This document shows, one piece after another, positions 50,421 through 58,909 of a stretch of DNA of 64,000 bases. The notes under the pieces were generated by a model. The model was not told the DNA's origin. It did not search any database and saw only the letters and a program-made list of their open reading frames with translations. The DNA comes from Bacteroidota bacterium (GTDB taxonomy: Bacteria > Bacteroidota > Rhodothermia > JANXDC01), in NCBI GenBank assembly GCA_025059945.1, contig JANXDC010000015.1, positions 62,001-126,000 of the forward strand, given 5' to 3'. A program made the translations under genes and the position numbers. Position 1 is the stretch's first letter. Every line of letters begins with the position of its first letter.

Positions 50421-51017
50421 ATGATTCCCTTACTCGAAGGGGCGCTAGTAGGCTACGCGCTGGGCTCTTTTCCGACGGCGTATCTGCTGGTGCGCTGGCA
50501 AACGGGCCTAGATATCCGCCAAGAAGGCTCGGGCAACGTCGGCGGGCGCAACGCCTACGAGGTAACGGGTAGCCGCGCAATCGGCCTCTTAACCGGCCTC
50601 GGAGACGCCCTCAAGGGGCTGCTGGCCCTTCTCGTGGCGGGTCTGCTCTGGCGTGGGGATCCGAATGTGCTCTGGGCTAGCGCCGTAGGCTCAGTGGCCG
50701 GGCACAACTACAACCTGTGGCTTTCCTTGGGAGCCGGTCGGCTTTCCGGCGGCAAGGGTCTGGCCACAGCGGGGGCCATCTTGCTTTTGCTCGCCCCCTG
50801 GGTTGTGCTCGCCTGGTGTCTACTCTGGTGGGCGAGCTATCGGTTCTGGCTGCGCGATATTAACCGAGCCAATATCGTGGCCACGCTCTGGGTTGGCCTT
50901 CTGGGGGGATGGCCCTGCGGGGTCGAAGCGGCGCTCGCGCTCGGGATCCTAAGCGCGCTTGTGCTGGGCAAGCACCTTCCGGATGCGCGGCGGTGGTGGG
51001 CCGAGCTTAAGGCCTAG
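50421..51017 (+). CDS. PlsY-type glycerol-3-phosphate acyltransferase (copy 2)
   Basis: 198 residues, multiple membrane segments. PlsY motifs: [60 protein letters not shown] and a C-terminal [12 protein letters not shown]. Differences from copy 1 at 24387-25034 include NVGGRN instead of NPGMTN and [14 protein letters not shown] instead of FRGGKGVST. It may be a second enzyme with another acyl preference, or a PlsY-like protein of altered function. Start ATG 50421 follows AGGGG. Its stop overlaps that of convergent pdxJ by 4 bp. Confidence 0.85.
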   Translation: MIPLLEGALVGYALGSFPTAYLLVRWQTGLDIRQEGSGNVGGRNAYEVTGSRAIGLLTGLGDALKGLLALLVAGLLWRGDPNVLWASAVGSVAGHNYNLWLSLGAGRLSGGKGLATAGAILLLLAPWVVLAWCLLWWASYRFWLRDINRANIVATLWVGLLGGWPCGVEAALALGILSALVLGKHLPDARRWWAELKA

Positions 51018-51730
51018 GCGCGCACCAGGGCCAACATGTCCCGCACGGCCTGCTCTAGACCCACCAATACGGCTCGGGCTATGATCGCATGCCCGATGCT
51101 GACCTCCTCCACATGCGGCACGCTGCGCTTAAAGAGGGGGAAGTTCTGATAGTCCAGCCCGTGTCCGGCGTGCACGCGCAGCCCAAGCTCATGGGCTAGC
51201 TGAGCCGCGTCGCGCAGCAGGGCCAGCTCATGCTGCCGTTGTCGTTCGCTTGGGGCGTTGGCGTAGTCCCCCGTGTGCAGCTCGATAGTCTGTGCTCCGA
51301 CGGCCCGCGCCCATTCTATCTGCACCGGATCGGGGTCCACAAACAGGCTCACCTCTATCCCCGCATCCTGCAGGCGCTTTACGATGGGATCCAACGTAGC
51401 CGCATGCCGGCGCACGTCCAGTCCGCCCTCGGTCGTGAGCTCCTGTCGGCGCTCGGGCACCAAGGTGGCCAGGTGGGGACGGGTTTGCAGGCAGATCTGC
51501 ACCATCTCGTCTGTGGGGGCCATCTCGAAGTCGAGCTTCCCCCTTACGACCTCCTTGAGCAGGCGCACGTCGCGGTCTGTAATGTGGCGCCGATCCTCGC
51601 GCAGATGAAAGACAATACCGTCGGCGCCGGCCAGCTCACAGAGCACAGCCGCGTGTACGGGATCCGGCACTCGGGCTGCGCGCGCGTTGCGCAGCGTGGC
51701 CACGTGATCGATGTTAACCAGTAGCCGCAT
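51014..51730 (-). CDS. pdxJ: Pyridoxine 5'-phosphate synthase
   Basis: Condenses 1-deoxyxylulose 5-phosphate with 3-amino-2-oxopropyl phosphate to give vitamin B6 phosphate. 238 residues, typical. Motifs: [20 protein letters not shown] at the N-terminus, [19 protein letters not shown] (His and Arg), [59 protein letters not shown] and [15 protein letters not shown] users in the window include tnaA and the group II decarboxylase. pdxA was not seen. Confidence 0.96.
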   Translation of the reverse strand: MRLLVNIDHVATLRNARAARVPDPVHAAVLCELAGADGIVFHLREDRRHITDRDVRLLKEVVRGKLDFEMAPTDEMVQICLQTRPHLATLVPERRQELTTEGGLDVRRHAATLDPIVKRLQDAGIEVSLFVDPDPVQIEWARAVGAQTIELHTGDYANAPSERQRQHELALLRDAAQLAHELGLRVHAGHGLDYQNFPLFKRSVPHVEEVSIGHAIIARAVLVGLEQAVRDMLALVRA

Positions 51731-51806
51731 CTGTGCGTTCTCTCCCCCTTCAGCCTCGACGCGAAGTTTTGTATTTTACCGACGTCACGCAAGCCGCAGC
51801 GGGTGC

Positions 51807-52370
51807 ATGCTGGGACCGGTGCGCGAACTGAGAGCGGGGCTGCTGCTCATCGCCCAACCGCTTCTGTGGGATCCGAACTTCCGGCGCACCGTCGTGTTGC
51901 TCTGCGAGCACGACGCCTCCGGGTCCTGGGGGCTGGTGCTCAACCGTCGGCTGCCCATCACGCTTCGGGAGGCTGCTCCCGCGTACTTCGAGCGCGATCT
52001 GCCCCTGTTCTATGGAGGCCCCGTGCAGCCCAATACGCTGCACTATGTGCATCGCTATGGGGAGCTGATGGAGGGCGCCCATCGGGTCTCAGAGGGCATA
52101 TACTGGGGCGGCTCCCTGGAGACCCTTCAGGCCCTGCTGCGGCAGCGTGAGGACATAGAGGGGGGATTGCGCTTCTTTGCCGGTTACGCCGGCTGGTCCC
52201 CTGGCCAGTTGCAGAGAGAGTGCGAGCGGAACGATTGGGTTGTCATGCCGGCTGATTCGCGAGCCGTCTTTGACCTAGACCCTGAACGCTTATGGCGGGA
52301 GCTGCTTTATGGGCTCGGTGGCGAATACCGCATGTTGGCCAACTTTCCGGAGCACCCCAGCTTGAATTGA
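51807..52370 (+). CDS. YqgE/AlgH family protein (DUF179)
   Basis: 187 residues from ATG 51807. Family markers: LRAGLLLIAQPLLWDPNFRR, VVLLCEHDASGSWGLVLNRR, LFYGGPVQPNTLHYVHRYGE, GIYWGGSLETLQALL, FAGYAGWSPGQLQRECERND and WVVMPADSRAVFD. Conserved in many bacteria; function unresolved (linked to alginate regulation in Pseudomonas). Followed by a hairpin and the oppositely oriented tRNA-Gln. Confidence 0.93.
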   Translation: MLGPVRELRAGLLLIAQPLLWDPNFRRTVVLLCEHDASGSWGLVLNRRLPITLREAAPAYFERDLPLFYGGPVQPNTLHYVHRYGELMEGAHRVSEGIYWGGSLETLQALLRQREDIEGGLRFFAGYAGWSPGQLQRECERNDWVVMPADSRAVFDLDPERLWRELLYGLGGEYRMLANFPEHPSLN

Positions 52371-52389
52371 GATTCGTCCTTGGGAGAAA

Positions 52390-52421
52390 GGGCAAATAAA
52401 GAGGGCCGCCCTCGGCGGCCC
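52390..52421 (-). terminator. Terminator of tRNA-Gln
   Basis: GGGCCGCC (52403-52410) and GGCGGCCC (52414-52421) form an 8-bp stem with a 3-nt loop. On the minus strand it is followed by TCTTTATTTG, six bases after the tRNA end. It may also stop yqgE transcripts from the other side. Confidence 0.6.
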
Positions 52422-52427
52422 CTTAGG

Positions 52428-52500
52428 CTGCCCGGAGAGGATTCGAACCTCTAACCCCCTGATCCAGAGTCAGGTGCTCTGCCAGTTGAGCTACCGGGCA
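52428..52500 (-). tRNA. tRNA-Gln (anticodon CTG)
   Basis: 73 nt on the minus strand. Acceptor TGCCCGG pairs with CCGGGCA; D arm GCTCAACTGGCAGAGC; anticodon arm CCTGA-CTCTGGA-TCAGG with anticodon CTG; T arm GAGGTTCGAATCCTC; discriminator G. CCA is not encoded. Confidence 0.95.
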
Positions 52501-52593
52501 GTGCTGAGGCCAAATTTACGCACGCCATCCCACCCTCGCAAGGGGCGGGATCTTTTAGCGGTTTTTGGGGTAGATGGGCGGGGCTAACCGGTC

Positions 52594-54471
52594 ATGCACC
52601 ACGAGGCGCGTCATCGGTACGATGTGGTCGTAATCGGCGGCGGACATGCCGGCATAGAGGCCGCCGCGGCCTCGGCCCGCATGGGCATGCGCACGCTGCT
52701 CATTACGATGAACTTGCAGAACATCGGCCAGATGTCCTGCAATCCCGCCATTGGGGGCATCGCGAAAGGGCAAATCGTACGCGAAATCGACGCCCTAGGG
52801 GGGGTCATGGGGCTCGTCACGGACCGAGCCGCCGTGCAATATCGGATGCTCAACCGCTCCAAGGGCCCCGCCATGTGGTCCCCCAGGGCGCAATGTGATC
52901 GGATGCGCTACGCCTGGGAGGCGCGAAAGGAGCTAGAGCGCATCGAGCGACTGCACTTTCGACAGGACACGGTCACGGAGCTGCTCATCTCCGGAGACCG
53001 GGTGCGGGGCGTGCGCACGCTGCTCGGGGGGGAATTCGGGGCCGAGGCCGTGGTGCTCACCGCCGGCACCTTTCTGAACGGGATCTTACACGTCGGAGAG
53101 CGCCAGCTGCGCGGCGGCCGGGCCGGGGATCCAGCGGCCCTCGGGCTTACGGAGTTTCTGGTTCGGCTGGGCTTTGAAGCAGGCCGGTTCAAAACCGGCA
53201 CCCCTCCCCGTATCGACGGGCGCAGCGTGGATTTCGCACCCATGCTAGAACAGCCCGGAGATCCGGACCCTAGGCCCTTCTCGTTCTTGCACGACCGCGT
53301 CCTGATCGAGCGGCAGCTGTCCTGCTGGATCACGTACACTTCAGCTCGGGTGCACGCCATTCTGCGGGAGGGCTTCGACCGATCTCCCATGTTTACGGGG
53401 CGCATCCAGGGGCGCGGACCGCGCTACTGCCCTTCGATAGAGGACAAGATCCACCGATTTGCCGACCGAGAGCGTCATCAGCTGTTTCTGGAACCGGAGG
53501 GCTGGGACACGACCGAGATGTACCTCAATGGGTTTTCCACCAGCCTTCCGGAGGAGGTTCAGGTGCGCGCCCTTCGGCAGATCCCAGGTCTCGAGCGGGC
53601 GCGTCTGCTGCGACCGGGCTACGCGATCGAGTACGACTACTTCCCTCCCCATCAGCTGACCCCCAGTCTGGAGACCAAGCGCATAGAGGGGCTCTTCTTC
53701 GCGGGTCAAATAAACGGCACGACGGGTTACGAGGAGGCGGCCGCGCAAGGGCTCATGGCGGGCATCAACGCGGCCCGACGCGTGCAGGGGCGCGAGCCGC
53801 TCATCCTGGGCAGAGACCAAGCCTACATCGGCGTGCTCATAGACGACCTCGTAAGCAAGGGCACAGACGAGCCCTACCGGATGTTCACCTCGCGCGCGGA
53901 GTTCCGCACGCTGCTTCGGCAGGACAACGCCGATCTGCGCCTGACCCCCATCGGCAGGGAGATCGGGCTCGTAGACGAGACCCGCTGGTCCCGCTTTGAG
54001 GTCCGGCGTCGGATGATAGACGCCTTTAGCGAAGCCCTGCAGGCGCTGCGGGCGCGGCCTGAAGACCTAAACGGCTGGCTTGAGAGCCGGGGCTCGGCCC
54101 CGATCCGGCAGCCCACCTCCGCGCGCAACCTGCTAACCCGGCCAGAACTTGCGCTGCGCGACCTGGCCGAGGCCCTTCCCGGACTCGGTCGGCTGCTGCG
54201 GGAGGTCCCGCCGGAGGTGGCTGAACAAGTGGAGATCCAGATCAAATACGCCGGCTACATCGAAAAAGAACGCGAGCTGGCCGAAAAGGCCCGAAGGCTT
54301 GAAGAGTTGCGCATCCCGCCGGATTTCGACTTCGACCGGATCCCGGCCCTCTCCGCGGAGGCGCGCGAGAAGCTCAAGCGCGTGCGCCCGCGCTCGATCG
54401 GCCAGGCCGCGCGCATCAGCGGCGTAAGCCCCGCCGACGTGTCCGTGCTGCTCGTGTATTTGGGCCGCTAG
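52594..54471 (+). CDS. mnmG: tRNA uridine-5-carboxymethylaminomethyl modification enzyme MnmG
   Basis: With MnmE, modifies the wobble uridine of several tRNAs. 625 residues, full length. FAD-binding [20 protein letters not shown] at the N-terminus, [94 protein letters not shown], and the C-terminal helical domain ([20 protein letters not shown]). Its stop shares one base with the rsmG start. Known partner mnmE is not in the window. Confidence 0.97.
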   Translation: MHHEARHRYDVVVIGGGHAGIEAAAASARMGMRTLLITMNLQNIGQMSCNPAIGGIAKGQIVREIDALGGVMGLVTDRAAVQYRMLNRSKGPAMWSPRAQCDRMRYAWEARKELERIERLHFRQDTVTELLISGDRVRGVRTLLGGEFGAEAVVLTAGTFLNGILHVGERQLRGGRAGDPAALGLTEFLVRLGFEAGRFKTGTPPRIDGRSVDFAPMLEQPGDPDPRPFSFLHDRVLIERQLSCWITYTSARVHAILREGFDRSPMFTGRIQGRGPRYCPSIEDKIHRFADRERHQLFLEPEGWDTTEMYLNGFSTSLPEEVQVRALRQIPGLERARLLRPGYAIEYDYFPPHQLTPSLETKRIEGLFFAGQINGTTGYEEAAAQGLMAGINAARRVQGREPLILGRDQAYIGVLIDDLVSKGTDEPYRMFTSRAEFRTLLRQDNADLRLTPIGREIGLVDETRWSRFEVRRRMIDAFSEALQALRARPEDLNGWLESRGSAPIRQPTSARNLLTRPELALRDLAEALPGLGRLLREVPPEVAEQVEIQIKYAGYIEKERELAEKARRLEELRIPPDFDFDRIPALSAEAREKLKRVRPRSIGQAARISGVSPADVSVLLVYLGR

Positions 54472-55139
54472 TGTTTCACGTGGAACATCCCTGGCTGCGG
54501 GCCCTGGAGCTCGATTCGCGGCGGTGGGCGCAGCTGCGCCGGTATGCCGAGCTGTTGCGAACCTGGAGCCAGCGTCTGAACCTCGTCTCCCGCCGCGACC
54601 TAGATCGGATCTGGGAGCGTCACGTGCTGCACAGCCTCTCGATTGCGCGCCGTCGCTTTGGCCCCGGCGACTGGGTGTTGGACGTGGGCACCGGGGGAGG
54701 GCTTCCGGGGATTCCGCTTGCGATCGCCTTCCCGGAGGCCCGTTTCCTGCTGCTGGACGCCACGGCCAAAAAGGTGGCCGCCGTTCGAGCCATGGTCCGC
54801 GAGTTGGGGTTGGAGCACGTGGAGGTGCGCCATGGTCGCGCGGAGGGGCTGCGAGAGCGCTTTACGCACGTTGTAAGCCGGGCCGTAGGCCCTCTGGATG
54901 TGCTTTGGTCCTGGGTAGGGCCGCTGCTGTTGCCGGCCTCTGGGGTTGAGTTGCCGGAACGATGGGCTTCTGGGCTGATCGCGCTAAAGGGCCCGGATTG
55001 GGCTGAGGAGGCCGCGCGTCTGCGCGGCGTGCGCGTGGAGGCCGAGCCTATAGAGGCGTTTTGGCCCGATCCCCTGATGGCGGGTAAGTTTCTTGTGCAC
55101 GTGCGCCCGGAGTCGGAGGCCGGGCCTCTATTGGCTTAG
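54471..55139 (+). CDS. rsmG: 16S rRNA (guanine527-N7)-methyltransferase
   Basis: 222 residues. SAM-dependent methyltransferase of 16S rRNA. GTG start overlapping the last base of the mnmG stop. The opening MFHVEHP is encoded by a parS-like sequence, a known peculiarity of rsmG genes. Motifs: RHVLHSLSIARRRF, DWVLDVGTGGGLPGIPLAIA (SAM site), RFLLLDATAKKVAAVRAMVR, VSRAVGPLD and LIALKGPDW. Ends within 12 bp of the convergent mfd stop. Confidence 0.95.
   Translation: MFHVEHPWLRALELDSRRWAQLRRYAELLRTWSQRLNLVSRRDLDRIWERHVLHSLSIARRRFGPGDWVLDVGTGGGLPGIPLAIAFPEARFLLLDATAKKVAAVRAMVRELGLEHVEVRHGRAEGLRERFTHVVSRAVGPLDVLWSWVGPLLLPASGVELPERWASGLIALKGPDWAEEAARLRGVRVEAEPIEAFWPDPLMAGKFLVHVRPESEAGPLLA
54472..54487. 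promoter_or_regulatory. parS-like ParB binding site
   Basis: TGTTTCACGTGGAACA differs at one position from the bacterial parS consensus TGTTTCACGTGAAACA. It lies in the first codons of rsmG, encoding FHVEH. parS sites bind ParB and seed chromosome segregation near the origin. It is about 11 kb from the DnaA-box cluster. parA and parB are not in the window; mfd follows rsmG instead. Confidence 0.75.
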
Positions 55140-58100
55140 GGTAAGGTTGGGCTCAAGTTGCCGCAAGATCTGGAGGAGCTCTTCCAGGGAGTGCACCTCC
55201 GGCAGGAGCACCACCAGACGATCCTTTTTTTGGCGCAGCCGGTAGGGCCGTCCCAGAGCGCGCAGCCCCTCCAGAAGGGCCTCCAGGCGCGGGCCCTGGT
55301 AGAAGTCCGTCTGGTCCGCCGGCGGCGCCTCGAGGCTGAGCTGGCGTCGCCGCCAGGAGAGGCGCGCAAGCCCAAGGCGGGCCGTCATGCGTTTGAGCCG
55401 GATCGCCTCCAGCAGGTAGCGGGCCGCCTCCGGAAGCGGCCCGAAGCGGTCGCGCAGTTCGTCCTCGATGTCTTGAAGCTCCGCCTCGTCGCGAACGGCC
55501 GCTAGGCGCCGGTACAGGCGCAGGCGCTCCAGGGGGTCCTCCACGTAGCTTTCCGGCAGGTGTGTGGGCAGCTCGAGGTCTACGGAGGCCTCTGGTGCCT
55601 CGGGCTCCGCGCTCGAGGTCTGGGCTGGGAGGTCTGGGAACTCCTCTGCGCGCAGCTCCTGTAGGGCTTCATCGAGCAGCCGATAGTACATCTCCAGTCC
55701 CACCTCCGCGATAAAGCCGCTCTGTTCGGCGCCCAACAGGTTGCCCGCGCCTCGAATATCCAGGTCGCGAAGGGCGATCTCAAAGCCGCTTCCCAGCTCG
55801 CTATGGGCTTCGATCGCCTGCAGGCGCTCGCGCGCTTCTTGCGTGAGCGTGGCTAGGGGGGGCACGAGCAGATAACAGTAGGCCTGTCGGTCGCTTCGCC
55901 CAACGCGGCCCCGCAGCTGGTGCAGGTCCGCTAGCCCGAATCGGTGCGCGTTGTGGATGAGGATCGTGTTTACGTTCGGCAGGTCGAGGCCCGATTCGAT
56001 GATGTTCGTGCACACGAGCACGGTGTATTCCCCGTTCATGAACCGATACATGACCCGCTCTAGCGTTTGCGCCGGAAGTTGGCCGTGCGCAATCGCTACC
56101 CGGGCCTCCGGGACGGCGCGCTGGACCATCGCGGCCACCTGGGCGATGTCCGAGACCCGGTTGTGCACGAAAAAGACCTGTCCGCCGCGGCCGATTTCGA
56201 AACGGATCGCCTCTCGGATGATGCGCTCGTTGGTCACGTGCACCTCTGTGTGCACCGGAAGCCGATTGGGGGGCGGTGTCGTGAGCAGCGATAAATCCCG
56301 AACGCCCATGAGGGATAGCTGCAGGGTTCGGGGTATAGGGGTGGCGGTGAGGGTGAGCGTGTCGACGTTGACCCGCAGCTGCCGCAACTTCTCTTTGGCC
56401 GACACCCCGAAGCGCTGCTCTTCGTCGATGATAAGCAGCCCCAGATCTTTGAAGACCACGTCTGCGGAGAGCAGCCGGTGCGTGCCGATCAGGATATCTA
56501 CGAGCCCACGTCGCAGGTCCTCTAGGATCGCCTTGATGCGCCCGCTCGGCACGAAGCGAGAGACGACCTCCACGCGCACCGGGAAGCGGGCCAGGCGCTC
56601 GCAAAAGGTGCGGTGGTGCTGATGGGCCAAGATCGTGGTGGGCACAAGCACGGCCACCTGTTTGCCCTCTTGTACGGCTTTGAAGGCGGCGCGCACGGCG
56701 ATCTCGGTTTTGCCGAAGCCCACATCGCCGCAGACGAGGCGGTCCATGGGGATGGGCTTTTCCATGTCCGCCTTCACCTCAGCTGTGGCCCGGGCCTGAT
56801 CGGGGGTGTCTTCAAACGGGAAGGAGGCCTCCAGCTCCAGCTGCCAGCTCGTGTCAGGGCCGAAGGCGTAGCCTTGCGCGGCCCGTCGCTGTGCGTACAA
56901 CCGGATCAGATCCCGCGTGATGTCCTTCAGACGCTGCTTGGTTCGCCGTTTGGTCGTCTCCCATTCCGAGCTGCCCAGGCGCGTGAGTTTGGGCTCTTGG
57001 CCTTCCCGGGCTCGGTACTTCTGCAGCTTGTGCAGGCCGTAGAAGGGCACGTACAGCACGTCCCCTCCGTGGTAGAGGACGCGCACCACCTCGTACTCGG
57101 CGCCTTGGATGGTAATGCGGGTTAAGCCGGCGAACTTGCCAATCCCGTAGTCCACGTGCACGACGTAGTCCCCGGGACGCAGCTCTTCAAGTAGCCGCAT
57201 GGGAGGACGTCTGCGGCGCTGCAGACGCTCCGGTAGGCGAGGAGGGCGACGGAAGATCTCGTGGGCCGTCAAGACTGCAAGGCCGAGCTCGGGCCAAACA
57301 AAGCCACCGCTCAGATGACCGGGGCTGATCTGCAGGCGCTCGCTCTGCTCCCCTAGCAAGTCCGCCAGGCGGCGGGCCTCCAGGTAAGAGCCGGCCGCGA
57401 TCGTGATCCGGTAGCCGGACTGGAGCTGTTCCTCAATCCAGCTGCGCAGGAGCTTAAGCTCTCCGTGGGTCTCCGGATGGGGTTTGGCGCCGAGGTCGAA
57501 TTCCTCGGCGGCACCTCGGGGTTGAAGGGGGCCGGCCCAAAGCAGGCTCTGCTCGGAGGACCACCGGCGAAAGGCGCTAGCCGAAACATATCGGAGCTCG
57601 AAAGGAGGCCAGCGCGGATCTTGGGCCACTTGCCCAAAGGCCTCCCGGGTTGTTTTCTCGTGTATGGCCCACAGCTCTTCGATTAACATGGGATTGTAGA
57701 GCACTACGACCGGGGGCTCCGGCCAGTAGGTCCATATGGGCGCCCATTCGGAGAACGCGCCCTCTTGCAGGGGCGGCACGAGCAGGACCTCTTCGAGGAA
57801 GGAGAGGGAACGCTGGCTTTCCGGATCGAAGATCCGCAGGGTCTCTATTTCGTCCCCGAAAAACTCGATCCGAATCGGTTCAGGGCTTGTGTAGGGGAAG
57901 ACGTCCACAATCCCGCCGCGGGCGGCAAAGGAGCCGGGCTCCCGCACAAGAGCGGCGCGCGCAAAGCCGTGCTCCCGAAGCCACCCTAGGAGCGCGTCGC
58001 GGCCCATGACTTGACCCCGACGGAGCCGTAGGGTCTGCACCGCTAGAGACTCCGGAGGGGGGACGCGCTCGAAGGCCGCGGCCACGGAGCAAAGGAGCAC

Positions 58101-58448
58101 GGGGGCGGGGCTTGCACGCAGCGCTAAGAGCGCCTCGCAGCGCCGGGCTAGGCTGCCGGGATCGGGGAGTTGGTCGGGATTATAGGGTCTGGAGCCGCTT
58201 TCGGGAAGATATACGAGCTCCCATCCTAAAGTGGGCCCGTCGATCAACCAGCGTCGCGCTTCTTCTTCGCTAGGCACCAAGATCCACAAGGGCCTTCGAT
58301 AACGCCGATAGAAACGCTCCAGTAGCGCGGGCAACAAGGCTCCGGGAGCTCCGCGCACCTGCACAAGCTCCCGTTGAAGTGCGCCCAGCCGCCCTAGCAT
58401 CTGCTGGGCCGTTGGGGATCGCTCAAGGGCATGCTTGATCGCGTCCAT
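55128..58448 (-). CDS. mfd: Transcription-repair coupling factor
   Basis: 1106 residues from ATG 58448; an upstream frame extension would need a TTG. Removes RNA polymerase stalled at lesions and recruits UvrA. UvrB-like N-terminal region; RNAP-interaction domain PGDYVVHVDYGIGKFAGLTR; helicase core with Walker A VCGDVGFGKTEIAVRAAFKA, DEEQRFGVSAKEKLRQLRVN, LTLTATPIPRTLQLSLMGVR, IIESGLDLPNVNTILIHNAH and QLRGRVGRSDRQAYCYLL; and a TRCF C-terminal domain. uvrA lies 42 kb away. The strand opposes mnmG-rsmG. Confidence 0.97.
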   Translation of the reverse strand: MDAIKHALERSPTAQQMLGRLGALQRELVQVRGAPGALLPALLERFYRRYRRPLWILVPSEEEARRWLIDGPTLGWELVYLPESGSRPYNPDQLPDPGSLARRCEALLALRASPAPVLLCSVAAAFERVPPPESLAVQTLRLRRGQVMGRDALLGWLREHGFARAALVREPGSFAARGGIVDVFPYTSPEPIRIEFFGDEIETLRIFDPESQRSLSFLEEVLLVPPLQEGAFSEWAPIWTYWPEPPVVVLYNPMLIEELWAIHEKTTREAFGQVAQDPRWPPFELRYVSASAFRRWSSEQSLLWAGPLQPRGAAEEFDLGAKPHPETHGELKLLRSWIEEQLQSGYRITIAAGSYLEARRLADLLGEQSERLQISPGHLSGGFVWPELGLAVLTAHEIFRRPPRLPERLQRRRRPPMRLLEELRPGDYVVHVDYGIGKFAGLTRITIQGAEYEVVRVLYHGGDVLYVPFYGLHKLQKYRAREGQEPKLTRLGSSEWETTKRRTKQRLKDITRDLIRLYAQRRAAQGYAFGPDTSWQLELEASFPFEDTPDQARATAEVKADMEKPIPMDRLVCGDVGFGKTEIAVRAAFKAVQEGKQVAVLVPTTILAHQHHRTFCERLARFPVRVEVVSRFVPSGRIKAILEDLRRGLVDILIGTHRLLSADVVFKDLGLLIIDEEQRFGVSAKEKLRQLRVNVDTLTLTATPIPRTLQLSLMGVRDLSLLTTPPPNRLPVHTEVHVTNERIIREAIRFEIGRGGQVFFVHNRVSDIAQVAAMVQRAVPEARVAIAHGQLPAQTLERVMYRFMNGEYTVLVCTNIIESGLDLPNVNTILIHNAHRFGLADLHQLRGRVGRSDRQAYCYLLVPPLATLTQEARERLQAIEAHSELGSGFEIALRDLDIRGAGNLLGAEQSGFIAEVGLEMYYRLLDEALQELRAEEFPDLPAQTSSAEPEAPEASVDLELPTHLPESYVEDPLERLRLYRRLAAVRDEAELQDIEDELRDRFGPLPEAARYLLEAIRLKRMTARLGLARLSWRRRQLSLEAPPADQTDFYQGPRLEALLEGLRALGRPYRLRQKKDRLVVLLPEVHSLEELLQILRQLEPNLTLSQ

Positions 58449-58541
58449 AATGTGTCCGAAAGCCAAGGCCGGCCCATGCAACAGAGCCCAGACGGGCCTG
58501 GTTCCCCGTATAGGGATATCGGAGGCTAAGCGGGTTTACGC

Positions 58542-58575
58542 TTGATCTTAGTAGTAAAATATGTTATTATCATAT
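58542..58575 (+). promoter_or_regulatory. Promoter of the XRE regulator with overlapping operator-like repeat
   Basis: TTGATC (58542-58547), 17 nt, TATTAT (58565-58570). An inverted repeat ATATG-N7-CATAT (58559-58575) spans the -10 box. This AT-rich island stands out from its GC-rich surroundings. Autorepression by the adjacent HTH protein is a reasonable inference. Confidence 0.5.
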
Positions 58576-58623
58576 ACCAAAAAGAGCTATTACAGAGGCC
58601 CCTTGTAAGCACGCGAGCGTAGC

Positions 58624-58908
58624 ATGCCTATTCAGTGTCGTCTGCGTCACCTCATGGCCGAGCGCAAAATCCGGTCCGTGCGAGCCCTTGCCCTTGAAGT
58701 CCCGATCTCGTATCAGACGCTTAACGCGTTGTATAAGAACGAAACCACGCGCATCGATTTTCGCACCATCGAGGCGCTATGCCAGTACTTTCGGTGTCGG
58801 GTGGGGGATCTGTTGGTGTGGGACGGGGAGCCCCTTGAGAGCCCGGTTGCCCGTCAGCCCGAACTCCGCTTGGTACGCCGTCCAAAGCGAGAGCTTTACG
58901 ACTTGTGA
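58624..58908 (+). CDS. XRE-family helix-turn-helix regulator
   Basis: 94 residues. Cro/CI-type HTH (RLRHLMAERKIRSVRALALE, then SYQTLNALYKNETTRIDFRT, CQYFRCRVGDLLVWDGEP) similar to small YozG-like repressors, followed by a basic tail. It is monocistronic, facing M28 peptidase convergently with only 1 bp between stop codons. No toxin or phage genes nearby, so its target is probably itself and unknown genes elsewhere. Confidence 0.85.
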   Translation: MPIQCRLRHLMAERKIRSVRALALEVPISYQTLNALYKNETTRIDFRTIEALCQYFRCRVGDLLVWDGEPLESPVARQPELRLVRRPKRELYDL

Positions 58909-58909
58909 A

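Noticed and set aside
54488-58448. parAB next to the parS-like site
   Set aside because: The gene after rsmG is clearly mfd on the other strand; no ParA or ParB motif was found in the window.
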